NCBI GenBank assembly: GCA_022712845.1
Contig: JAFLJV010000056.1
Coordinates: forward strand, 1-9,586
DNA: 9,586 nucleotides
DNA from: Sulfurimonas sp.
GTDB lineage: Bacteria; Campylobacterota; Campylobacteria; Campylobacterales; Sulfurimonadaceae
Direction: 5' to 3'
Shown: positions 1 to 6,110 of the stretch, piece by piece
Layout of the letters: every line of letters begins with the position of its first letter
How positions within the stretch are numbered: the first letter of the stretch is position 1
Notes under the pieces: model-generated
The model's input: only the letters and a program-made list of their open reading frames with translations
The model's database searches: none
Told to the model about the DNA's origin: nothing
Position numbers and translations under genes: made by a program

Positions 1-963
1 AAGCTCAGGAATCAAGTCACTTGGTTTAGTTAGATGAAATGCACCAGCTGCTATAAATAAAATATGATCAGTGTTTATAACTCCATATTTTGTTGTTACA
101 CTGCTTCCTTCAACTATCGGCAATAAATCTCTTTGTACCCCTTCTTTAGAAGGATCATTTCTTCCTTGAGATTTGGCACTAACAGCAATTTTATCTATTT
201 CATCAAGAAATATAATCCCTCCATCTTCAGCTCTTTTTAATGCTTCTGTATTAATATTTGTCATATCAAGAAGTTTTGTGCTAGCTTCAACTTTTAAAAG
301 GCTTTTTGCATCTTTAACACTTAACTCTCTTTTATTATCTTCTTTATTCATTTGAGAAAATACTTTAGAGAATGATTCTTGTACTTTAGCCATTTCAGGT
401 GGTAAATTTGTGTCATTAAATTCTACATGTATTTTTTGAATTTCAAGTTCAATAGTTTTATCATCCATCTCTCCAGAGAGAACTCTCTTCTCCATAGCTT
501 CTAAAAGTCTTTGATAATCATCTTTTTTAGATTGGCTAGTACTATCAGGAAGAGGTGGAAGAAGTTTTTCAACTATTTTATTTAAAATATAGTTTTCAAT
601 CTTTTCTTTATTTTCATTCTCTTTTTCAGCTTTTACAATAGCAATAGAAGAGACAACTAGGTCTCGAACCATAGATTCAACATCACGACCTACAAAGCCA
701 ACTTCTGTATATTTGCTAGCTTCGACTTTGATAAAAGGAACTTTCATCATTTTTGCTAAGCGTCTTGATATTTCAGTTTTACCAACACCAGTAGAACCTA
801 TCATTAAGATATTTTTTGGCATCACTTCATCTTGAAGTTCTTGAGATAATTGCATTCTTCTATATCTTGTTCTAAGAGCAAGGGCAATAGTTTTTTTAGC
901 ATCATTTTGAGAGATTACATATTTATCAAGATATTCTACTGTCTCTTTAGGTGTTAAGTTCAC
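1..963 (-). CDS. hslU: HslU, ATPase subunit of the HslUV protease (3' part outside the window)
   Basis: HslU (ClpY) is the cytoplasmic AAA+ unfoldase that feeds proteins to the HslV peptidase. The visible 321 codons are the N-terminal part; the family is usually about 440 residues, so roughly 120 are missing past the left edge. Seen directly: an N-terminal [17 protein letters not shown] segment, Walker A GSTGVGKT (residues 56-63), pore-loop GFVG (89-92), a long charged intermediate region, Walker [14 protein letters not shown] (D254, E255), and a final PSDLIPEL typical of the family. The start is GTG at 963, overlapping the hslV stop as GTGA, with GAGGA 7 nt upstream. No competing ATG fits. 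The overlap implies translational coupling to hslV. The pore loop has Phe where E. coli HslU has Tyr. Identity is secure; only the end is unseen. Confidence 0.96.
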   Translation of the reverse strand, partial: MNLTPKETVEYLDKYVISQNDAKKTIALALRTRYRRMQLSQELQDEVMPKNILMIGSTGVGKTEISRRLAKMMKVPFIKVEASKYTEVGFVGRDVESMVRDLVVSSIAIVKAEKENENKEKIENYILNKIVEKLLPPLPDSTSQSKKDDYQRLLEAMEKRVLSGEMDDKTIELEIQKIHVEFNDTNLPPEMAKVQESFSKVFSQMNKEDNKRELSVKDAKSLLKVEASTKLLDMTNINTEALKRAEDGGIIFLDEIDKIAVSAKSQGRNDPSKEGVQRDLLPIVEGSSVTTKYGVINTDHILFIAAGAFHLTKPSDLIPEL

Positions 964-1508
964 TTTTTATCCTCATTTAATGTTAAAGTTTTAATATTAT
1001 GGTTTGTGTATATACATAAGTCAGCTGCTACAGTTAAGCTCTCATGAACTAACTTTTCTTCATCTAGCTTTGTATGCTTTTTAAGGGCACGTGCTGCTGA
1101 TATTGCATAGTTCCCACCACTTCCAATAGAAGCAATTTCTCCATCTTCAGGCTCAACTACATCACCATTTCCAGTGAGTATAAAAATATGATCATTATTT
1201 AAAACTATCATCATCGCTTCTAGTCTACGAAGAACTTTATCTTTTCTCCAAGCTTTAGAAAATTCTATAACAGATTTTAAGATATCACCTTTTTTATCTT
1301 CTAAAAATTCTTCAAACATATCAAAAAGATTAAAAGCATCAGCTGTACTTCCAGCAAACCCTGCTAAAATTTTACCTTTGTGAAGTGTTCTAATTTTTGT
1401 TGCATTACCTTTAAGTACACTATCTCCAAATGTAACTTGCCCATCGCCACCGATTACAGCTTTGTTCTTACCTTTGTAAGCAAGTATTGTAGTCGCATCA
1501 AGTTGCAT
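960..1508 (-). CDS. hslV: HslV, proteolytic subunit of the HslUV protease
   Basis: HslV (ClpQ) is the threonine peptidase that forms the double-hexamer chamber capped by HslU. The chosen ATG at 1508 gives 182 residues and has AAGGAG six bases upstream. An in-frame ATG at 1544 would add 12 residues but has no such site. The product begins [11 protein letters not shown], so the catalytic N-terminal Thr should be Thr6, exposed by removal of a five-residue propeptide. Counting the mature chain from Thr6, the expected proteasome-type residues fall in place: Asp17 in GGDGQ and Lys33 in ATKIR. The GSGG loop is at residues 129-132. Also typical are [16 protein letters not shown] and [10 protein letters not shown]. 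The stop overlaps the hslU GTG. The start overlaps the 3' end of a possible 30-codon frame that fills the gap to rplI. Confidence 0.96.
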   Translation of the reverse strand: MQLDATTILAYKGKNKAVIGGDGQVTFGDSVLKGNATKIRTLHKGKILAGFAGSTADAFNLFDMFEEFLEDKKGDILKSVIEFSKAWRKDKVLRRLEAMMIVLNNDHIFILTGNGDVVEPEDGEIASIGSGGNYAISAARALKKHTKLDEEKLVHESLTVAADLCIYTNHNIKTLTLNEDKK

Positions 1509-1590
1509 GTTTGTCTCCTTGAACCTGAACAAGTCCAGTTTCAATTCCTATCACTGAAGCTACACCTATTGGTGAGATGAAATTATTCAT
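1498..1590 (-). CDS. Possible 30-residue microprotein between rplI and hslV
   Basis: I do not recognise this frame. It starts with ATG overlapping the rplI stop (TAATG), has GAGG six bases upstream, and ends at a TGA inside the first codons of hslV (11-nt overlap). It therefore fills the gap exactly. The peptide begins [19 protein letters not shown] and ends GDKHAT; it is Gly/Val/Ile-rich with no clear membrane helix. For: the TAATG junction is the same as at argG/rhodanese and at MFS/small membrane protein, and 31 of its first 82 bases are G or C, richer than the clearly intergenic stretches here. Against: it is very short and has no known homologue that I can name. It may instead only keep ribosomes running from rplI to the hslV start. 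Confidence 0.35.
   Translation of the reverse strand: MNNFISPIGVASVIGIETGLVQVQGDKHAT
1515..1520 (-). promoter_or_regulatory. Ribosome binding site of hslV
   Basis: AAGGAG on the minus strand, six bases before the ATG at 1508. It decides the hslV start in favour of the short form, which places the catalytic Thr after a five-residue propeptide. Confidence 0.85.
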
Positions 1591-2036
1591 TATTCGCCTC
1601 GAACATCTACATGTAAAGTTGCATGTATCCCATGACCAAGTTTAAGATCTAAATCATGTTCACCAATAGTTTTAATAGCAACTTTATTAGTGATATGCTT
1701 TTTGTCTATCTCAATTTTATGTTGATCTTTAAGTGCATGTGCTACTTCATCTTTTGTTATAGCACCAAAAAGGTGACCATTTTTACCAAGTTTTTTTGTA
1801 ATAATTATTTCTGCTTTGTCTAGTTTTTGAGCAATATCTTTAAGAATTGAAATTTCATCTGCCAAATCTGATGCTTTTTGTTTTTCATCAGATTTATGTT
1901 GAGCTAAAATCTCAGGAGTTGCGTGTTTAGCAAAGCCTTTACCAATTAAGAAATTTTTCCCATAACCATCTTTAACTTCTTTAACTTCACCAGATTTACC
2001 TAAGCTTTTTACATCTTTAATTAATAATACTTTCAT
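1590..2036 (-). CDS. rplI: Ribosomal protein bL9
   Basis: bL9 binds 23S rRNA at the base of the L1 stalk of the large subunit. The 148-residue length is normal. The N-terminal domain carries the full L9 signature at residues 13-40 (G13, G16, V21, G24-Y25, N28-F29-L30, G34, A36, T40). A charged connecting helix (about 42-75) follows, then the C-terminal RNA-binding domain with LGKNGHLFGAIT near 83-94. The start has AAGGG six bases upstream and lies 11 nt after the stop of the FTR/rhodanese gene. The stop overlaps a downstream ATG. It sits in the middle of the argG-to-hslU unit, not beside rpsF/rpsR as in many bacteria. Confidence 0.97.
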   Translation of the reverse strand: MKVLLIKDVKSLGKSGEVKEVKDGYGKNFLIGKGFAKHATPEILAQHKSDEKQKASDLADEISILKDIAQKLDKAEIIITKKLGKNGHLFGAITKDEVAHALKDQHKIEIDKKHITNKVAIKTIGEHDLDLKLGHGIHATLHVDVRGE

Positions 2037-2047
2037 TATTTACCCTT

Positions 2048-2785
2048 TTATCTTTTAATCTCACCATTGTATGAAACAATACCATAAGTTAAATTTCCAA
2101 TTTTACTAAACCCTGATTCTGACATAACTTTTGCACAGTAAGCACTTCTACTACCAACATGACAATAAAGAATTATATTTTCATCTTTATTTAGTTTTTC
2201 ACTCTCTAGAGTTTCAAAAAAACTACTTGTTGGAATTAGCTTGTCAGTACCTTCTATATGACCCATTTTCCACTCCATATGTTCACGAACATCTACAAGT
2301 TTAAAATTTATCATATTTAATTCTCTAGCTTCAAGAAGTGAGATTATCTCATCTCCATCTAGTTCATTTTTTTCCACTAAAGTTTGAGCCTCTTTTTGTG
2401 TTAAACCATGAGAATGCGTAGTAGTAACCTCTTGAATTCCCATCTCTATTTTTTTATTTTCTGCAAACTCAGGAGTACAAAAAATTCCACAATGACAAAC
2501 TCCATTTTCAGGAATTTCTTTCTCAATCGCAGGTTTGCAGGGGCAAATTCTATCATCAACACTTTTAGGTTTATCACCTGTATTATCTACCATAAAACAT
2601 GGACAAAATCTTTTTTTGTACATCATTTTATTACGTGCAAGACCCATTTGCACACCTTCATTTACTTCTTCTTGAGGATTGTATACCCAACCAAATTCTG
2701 CATTTACTTTATCTGTAAATTTTATAGTTTTTTCCAATTCGGTTTTAAACTCAGTAGAGTTCATATCAATCTTAATGATACTCAT
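2048..2785 (-). CDS. Ferredoxin-thioredoxin reductase catalytic domain fused to a rhodanese domain
   Basis: A 245-residue two-domain protein. The N-terminal part (about 10-115) resembles the catalytic chain of ferredoxin:thioredoxin reductase, with CPC at 61-63, CPC at 81-83 and CHC at 97-99, plus Cys103. By analogy with the plant/cyanobacterial enzyme, Cys61, 81, 83 and 97 would hold a 4Fe-4S cluster and Cys63-Cys99 would be the redox disulfide. The spacers (17 and 13 residues) are longer than the classical 16 and 8. The C-terminal part (about 143-245) is a rhodanese fold with LVDVRE at 163-168 and the loop CHVGSRS starting at Cys208, the expected persulfide cysteine. Likely role (inference): cytoplasmic thiol or sulfane-sulfur redox transfer from ferredoxin. 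The ATG overlaps the argG stop as TAATG, with only a weak binding site. No variable-chain partner is seen in the window. Confidence 0.85.
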   Translation of the reverse strand: MSIIKIDMNSTEFKTELEKTIKFTDKVNAEFGWVYNPQEEVNEGVQMGLARNKMMYKKRFCPCFMVDNTGDKPKSVDDRICPCKPAIEKEIPENGVCHCGIFCTPEFAENKKIEMGIQEVTTTHSHGLTQKEAQTLVEKNELDGDEIISLLEARELNMINFKLVDVREHMEWKMGHIEGTDKLIPTSSFFETLESEKLNKDENIILYCHVGSRSAYCAKVMSESGFSKIGNLTYGIVSYNGEIKR

Positions 2786-3996
2786 TATTTTCTTGCTTTA
2801 CCTTCAATTATAAAACGAAGAGCATTTAGTTTTATAAAACCTTCTGCATCTTTTTGGTTATAAACTTCATCTTCTTCAAATGTTGAGTATTCTTCATTAA
2901 AAAGTGACACTTCAGATGAACGACCAACAACCATTATGCTACCTTTGTAGAGTTTTAATCTAACAGTACCTCTCACAAATTCTTGAGTATTATCTATTGC
3001 AGCTTGAAGCATTTCACGTTCAGGTGCAAACCAGAAACCATTATAAATTAGTTTTGCATATTTAGGCATCATCTCATCTTTAAGGTGAGCTGCTTCACGA
3101 TCAAGTGTAATTGATTCTATAGCACGGTGAGCTTTTAGCATTATTGTTCCACCTGGAGTCTCATAACATCCACGAGCCTTCATTCCAACAAAACGGTTCT
3201 CAACTATATCAACACGACCAATTCCATGAATTCCACCGATTGTATTTAATGTTTTTAACATAGTTGCTGGGCTTAATTTTTTACCATTAAGTGTGATAGG
3301 GTCACCATTTTCATATCCAATTTCTATGTACTCAGCTCTGTCTGGTGCATTTTCAGGAGAGTTTGACCATAACCACATTGACTCTTCAGGTTCAGCAGAA
3401 GGGTCTTCAAGTATCCCGCCCTCATAAGAGATATGAAGTAAATTTGCATCCATAGAATAAGGTGATTTTTTACCTTTTTTCTCAATAGGAATGTTATGCT
3501 CATCTGCATATGCTAAAAGTTTTTCTCTTGAGTTTAAATCCCACTCACGCCATGGAGCAATGATTGTTAGAGTTGAATCTTGAGCTAAGTACCCCATTTC
3601 AAAACGAACTTGATCATTTCCTTTACCAGTAGCTCCATGACTTACCCCATCAGCACCAGTAAGTTTTGCAATTTGGGCTTGTCTTTTAGCGATAAGTGGA
3701 CGAGCTATAGAAGTTCCAAGTAAATATTCACCTTCATAGATAGCATTTGCTCTAAACATAGGGAAAACAAAATCTTTTACAAACTCTTCTCTTAAATCAT
3801 CAATAAAAATATTTTCAGGTTTTATCCCAAGTTCAATAGCTTTTTTACGAGCTGGTTCAAGTTCTTCACCTTGACCTAAGTCAGCTGTAAAAGTCACAAC
3901 TTCACACTTGTATTCATCTTGTAACCATTTTAAAATAATACTAGTATCTAGTCCACCAGAATAAGCTAAGACTACTTTTTTAACCTCTTTTTTCAT
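2785..3996 (-). CDS. argG: Argininosuccinate synthase
   Basis: ArgG joins citrulline and aspartate using ATP to make argininosuccinate, the penultimate step of arginine biosynthesis, in the cytoplasm. The product is 403 residues, normal for the family. Seen: the PP-loop AYSGGLDTS at residues 11-19, and the second family signature [13 protein letters not shown] at 121-133. Also typical are [31 protein letters not shown] and YETPGGTI. An upstream in-frame ATG at 4017 would add seven residues, but the ATG at 3996 has AAGGG eight bases upstream and leads straight into the usual [10 protein letters not shown] start. It is the first gene of the tightly packed run to hslU, and its TAA overlaps the next ATG. 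A sigma-70-like -10 lies about 35 bases upstream. Confidence 0.97.
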   Translation of the reverse strand: MKKEVKKVVLAYSGGLDTSIILKWLQDEYKCEVVTFTADLGQGEELEPARKKAIELGIKPENIFIDDLREEFVKDFVFPMFRANAIYEGEYLLGTSIARPLIAKRQAQIAKLTGADGVSHGATGKGNDQVRFEMGYLAQDSTLTIIAPWREWDLNSREKLLAYADEHNIPIEKKGKKSPYSMDANLLHISYEGGILEDPSAEPEESMWLWSNSPENAPDRAEYIEIGYENGDPITLNGKKLSPATMLKTLNTIGGIHGIGRVDIVENRFVGMKARGCYETPGGTIMLKAHRAIESITLDREAAHLKDEMMPKYAKLIYNGFWFAPEREMLQAAIDNTQEFVRGTVRLKLYKGSIMVVGRSSEVSLFNEEYSTFEEDEVYNQKDAEGFIKLNALRFIIEGKARK

Positions 3997-4004
3997 ATAA
4001 GAAA

Positions 4005-4009
4005 CCCTT
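4005..4009 (-). promoter_or_regulatory. Ribosome binding site of argG
   Basis: AAGGG on the minus strand, eight bases before the ATG at 3996. It favours this start over the in-frame ATG at 4017. Confidence 0.7.
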
Positions 4010-4030
4010 GTAAGCAAAATAATTGACGCG

Positions 4031-4036
4031 ATTTTA
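4031..4036 (-). promoter_or_regulatory. Candidate -10 box of the argG operon
   Basis: TAAAAT on the minus strand, preceded by GTAG and T-rich DNA. That is how vegetative promoters of Campylobacterota often look: a good -10, no clear -35, and T-rich DNA upstream. It would give a leader of about 30 bases before the argG ATG. Found by eye in AT-rich DNA, so moderate confidence only. Confidence 0.4.
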
Positions 4037-4067
4037 CTACAAAAAGTATTAAAAAATGGTTAGTGAA

Positions 4068-4088
4068 ATAACTATATGTATAAGTTAT
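4068..4088. repeat. Small inverted repeat upstream of argG
   Basis: ATAACT, nine bases, AGTTAT: perfect six-base arms. It lies between the flaG stop and the argG -10 box, about 32 bases upstream of that box. It could be a regulator site for argG or a weak stem after flaG, but there is no T-run to make a convincing terminator and such AT-rich arms arise by chance. The rest of the 3997-4152 gap holds the candidate argG promoter and nothing else I can recognise. Confidence 0.25.
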
Positions 4089-4152
4089 GTGAGAAATTAG
4101 AAATTAAAGAAAATAATTGATGAGTAGATATAAATTCAAAAAGGTATTTAAA

Positions 4153-4536
4153 CTACCCCTTTGAATCAAATAACATCCCTGTTAATTCTTGCATTTTTGG
4201 AAGAAAATTTGCAGCTTGTTCTGCTGGGAAGCGTCTAATTAATTTACTTGTTTCCGATTCAATTACAGAAACAAAAAATACATCTTGTGAATCAACACCA
4301 AATTTTAGGTTTGTGTTCATCGGTAGCATCGCTTTGTTTAGTTGATCAACTAAATCTCTTACTTGCTCTTTAGTATCAATTTTACTACTAGTAGCTTCTT
4401 GCTTTACTTCCCTTTGTATCTCTTTTACTACATCCACTTTTTGTGTTTGTTGTTGTGCTTGAGTTACTCTTCCTTGAGATTCTGGTGAACTTACCTGTGA
4501 TTGTTGTTGTTTTGCAACATTTGCTATGCCATCCAT
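4153..4536 (-). CDS. flaG: FlaG family flagellar protein
   Basis: FlaG proteins are small flagellar proteins; loss of FlaG alters filament length in Campylobacter (family knowledge). The product has 127 residues: a Gln/Ser/Thr-rich, probably disordered N-terminus (about 8-35), a charged helical stretch (35-65), then the FlaG domain with LNKAM at 66-70, LKFGVD at 77-82, and VIESETSKLIRRFPAEQA at 91-108, matching the family's T-x-x-x-IRxxP pattern. The start has AAGGAG (4543-4548) six bases upstream. It is transcribed alone, away from the fliD/fliS genes that often follow it in related genomes. A sigma-28 promoter lies directly upstream, which supports late flagellar expression. Confidence 0.92.
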   Translation of the reverse strand: MDGIANVAKQQQSQVSSPESQGRVTQAQQQTQKVDVVKEIQREVKQEATSSKIDTKEQVRDLVDQLNKAMLPMNTNLKFGVDSQDVFFVSVIESETSKLIRRFPAEQAANFLPKMQELTGMLFDSKG

Positions 4537-4554
4537 GACTTACTCCTTAATTTC

Positions 4555-4564
4555 TTTTTTTTTT
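4555..4564. repeat. Ten-base A/T homopolymer in the flaG leader
   Basis: Ten T on the plus strand, read as A10 in the flaG transcript leader, a few bases before the ribosome binding site. Homopolymers of this length can vary by slippage; whether this one does cannot be told from one sequence. Confidence 0.5.
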
Positions 4565-4593
4565 AATTTCAAAGAAAATTATTACTACACAGC

Positions 4594-4620
4594 ATATCGA
4601 CATAATAAAAAATAACTTTA
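4594..4620 (-). promoter_or_regulatory. Sigma-28 (FliA) promoter of flaG
   Basis: On the minus strand: TAAAGTTA (4620-4613), an 11-base spacer, and GTCGATAT (4601-4594). The known enterobacterial sigma-28 consensus is TAAAGTTT-N11-GCCGATAA, so the match is 7/8 and 6/8 with exact spacing; Campylobacter FliA promoters keep the same TAAA/CGAT core. Transcription would start near 4587, giving a leader of about 50 bases that includes a run of ten A and the flaG binding site. Confidence 0.85.
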
Positions 4621-4624
4621 GCAA

Positions 4625-4647
4625 TATGATATATTTAATTTTATGAT
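4625..4647 (+). promoter_or_regulatory. Candidate -10 boxes for the MFS gene
   Basis: TATGAT occurs twice, at 4625-4630 and 4642-4647. Use of the second would start RNA about six bases before the ATG at 4660, so almost leaderless; the first would give a leader of about 23 bases. Neither leader has a good Shine-Dalgarno. The -35 region of the first overlaps the flaG sigma-28 promoter on the other strand. By-eye call in AT-rich DNA. Confidence 0.35.
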
Positions 4648-4659
4648 AACCTTTTATCT

Positions 4660-5862
4660 ATGAATGAGTATATCAAACTATTAAAATCTGAACAAATATT
4701 AAGAAAATTATCTTTGATACAGTTAATCGCATATTTTGGAGCATGGTTTAGCAATGTTGCTATATATACTTTACTTCTAGATATGAATGTTGGTGCTGAA
4801 GTTATCGCATTTGTTGCAATGCTTCACTTCCTGTCTGGAGTTATTCAAGCACCTATCTCTGGTTCAATTATAGATAAAGTGAAGCCAAAAAAACTTATGT
4901 TAATTCTAATTTGTATTGAAATATTTGCAACGCTGTGTTTAGTTTTAATTAATGAGGTTAATGATCTATGGTTACTCTATATTTTAATATTTATTAAAAT
5001 GGCAGCAGCTTCTTTTTACTTTACTACAGAGATGTCATTATTGCCTAAAATACTTGATGGTGAAAAATTACAAAAGGCAAATGAAATTCACTCTATTATT
5101 TGGTCAATATCTTATACTTTTGGAATGGCACTTGGTGGTTTTGTTGTTTATTTGTTTGGTGTAAAAATCGCATTTATTTTTGATGCTCTTATGTTTGTAG
5201 TTGGTTTTATACTGCTTTATAAATTAGAAATAAATGTAATTGTAATAAAAAGTAGTGAAAATTTACTTCAAATGATGAGTGATACTTTTAGGTATTTAAA
5301 AAAGACTCCTCAAGCAATGCATCTAATGTTTATACATGCTTTTGTTGGTTTAACTGCTTTTGATGCTTTAGTTGCATTGATGGTAGATAAATATTATGCT
5401 TCTGTAATTGCTACATCTTTAGCATTAGGATTATTGCATGCTTCAAGAGCTATAGGTTTAGTAATAGGTCCAATACTCCTTGGAAAGTGGATAAATAATA
5501 AACGAGTTGTATATCTGTTTATTTTTCAAGGTTTAGCTGTTTGGTTATGGGCATTTATGATGGAGAATTTTTATCTTTCTCTTTTTGCAAGTGTTATAGT
5601 TGGTCTTTTTACAACAACTCTTTGGTCATACACATATACACTTCTTCAAAGAAATATAGAACCTAAATACTATGGTAGAATAGTAGCATATAATGATATG
5701 TTATTTTTAAGCTCAGCTGCATTTACATCATTTATGATAGGTTTTTTAGCAACTAAAAATTATTCGTTAGAATTTATAACAGTTTTAATTGGTCTTGGGT
5801 TTATCTTAGGTGGAGTATACTTCGCTTGGATTTTAAAAAGTCAAAAAATTAAGGACATATAA
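4660..5862 (+). CDS. Major facilitator superfamily (MFS) exporter
   Basis: A 400-residue integral membrane protein with about 12 hydrophobic segments in two halves, the first starting near residue 17 and the seventh near 215. Between segments 2 and 3 is the MFS motif-A form G68-SII-D72-KVKPKK. The LPKILDGEKLQKANEIHSIIWS stretch (128-149), followed by a glycine-rich fifth helix (FGMALGG), is typical of the EntS/macrolide-efflux branch (MFS_3), so proton-driven export of a small molecule or drug is likely; the substrate is unknown. The ATG at 4660 has no recognisable Shine-Dalgarno, unlike most genes here. The stop overlaps the next ATG (TAATG), so it is coupled to the small membrane protein and the MATE gene. 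Confidence 0.88.
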   Translation: MNEYIKLLKSEQILRKLSLIQLIAYFGAWFSNVAIYTLLLDMNVGAEVIAFVAMLHFLSGVIQAPISGSIIDKVKPKKLMLILICIEIFATLCLVLINEVNDLWLLYILIFIKMAAASFYFTTEMSLLPKILDGEKLQKANEIHSIIWSISYTFGMALGGFVVYLFGVKIAFIFDALMFVVGFILLYKLEINVIVIKSSENLLQMMSDTFRYLKKTPQAMHLMFIHAFVGLTAFDALVALMVDKYYASVIATSLALGLLHASRAIGLVIGPILLGKWINNKRVVYLFIFQGLAVWLWAFMMENFYLSLFASVIVGLFTTTLWSYTYTLLQRNIEPKYYGRIVAYNDMLFLSSAAFTSFMIGFLATKNYSLEFITVLIGLGFILGGVYFAWILKSQKIKDI

Positions 5863-6110
5863 TGAGTTTTGCTTTACTTGGTGGGATACTTCTTAATATT
5901 GGTGCATTCTTAACATACAAAGGGAAAATTTATCAAGCTGTTATAGTTTATCTTTTTGCTGATGTGTGTTGGATTATTATGGCTTATCAAAATGATGATT
6001 ATACAGGTGCTTTTTTTATAGTAACAGGAACAATATTTGGATTTTTAGCATATATGAAAATGAAAAATGGTGAGATGAAAAAAACTTTACATAAAGATGA
6101 GGATTTATAA
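5862..6110 (+). CDS. Small three-helix membrane protein, function unknown
   Basis: An 82-residue protein I cannot assign to a named family. It has three predicted membrane helices (about 3-19, 24-43, 49-66), an acidic residue in the second (Asp34, near Trp37), a short NDDYTG loop between helices 2 and 3, and a charged, Lys-rich tail from residue 67. AAGGA lies six bases before the ATG, which overlaps the MFS stop (TAATG). Its own TAA overlaps the likely ATT start of the MATE gene. Being sandwiched and coupled between two exporters suggests an accessory subunit or regulator of one of them, but this is inference from position only. Confidence 0.8.
   Translation: MSFALLGGILLNIGAFLTYKGKIYQAVIVYLFADVCWIIMAYQNDDYTGAFFIVTGTIFGFLAYMKMKNGEMKKTLHKDEDL
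6099..6103 (+). promoter_or_regulatory. Ribosome binding site supporting an ATT start of the MATE gene
   Basis: GAGGA, six bases before ATT at 6110. This spacing equals that of the other strong sites in the window (hslV, flaG, rplI, small membrane protein). No ATG, GTG or TTG lies in frame near it. Confidence 0.6.

Noticed and set aside
173..355. Plus-strand open frame of 60 codons
   Set aside because: Antisense shadow of hslU; Ser/Leu-rich, no motif, no binding site.
1509..1544. In-frame ATG at 1544 adding 12 residues to HslV
   Set aside because: No binding site before it, while the ATG at 1508 has AAGGAG at six bases and gives the expected short propeptide before the catalytic Thr.
1380..1580. 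Plus-strand open frame of 66 codons
   Set aside because: Antisense to the hslV start; no recognisable feature.
2408..2863. Plus-strand open frame of 151 codons
   Set aside because: Long, but antisense to the conserved cysteine region of the FTR/rhodanese gene and the end of argG; Phe/Ile-rich shadow translation with no family features.
3324..3509. Minus-strand open frame of 61 codons
   Set aside because: Lies inside argG in another frame; argG is intact across it.
3997..4017. In-frame ATG at 4017 adding seven residues to ArgG
   Set aside because: AAGGG lies between it and the ATG at 3996 at proper spacing for the latter, and the family starts just before [10 protein letters not shown].
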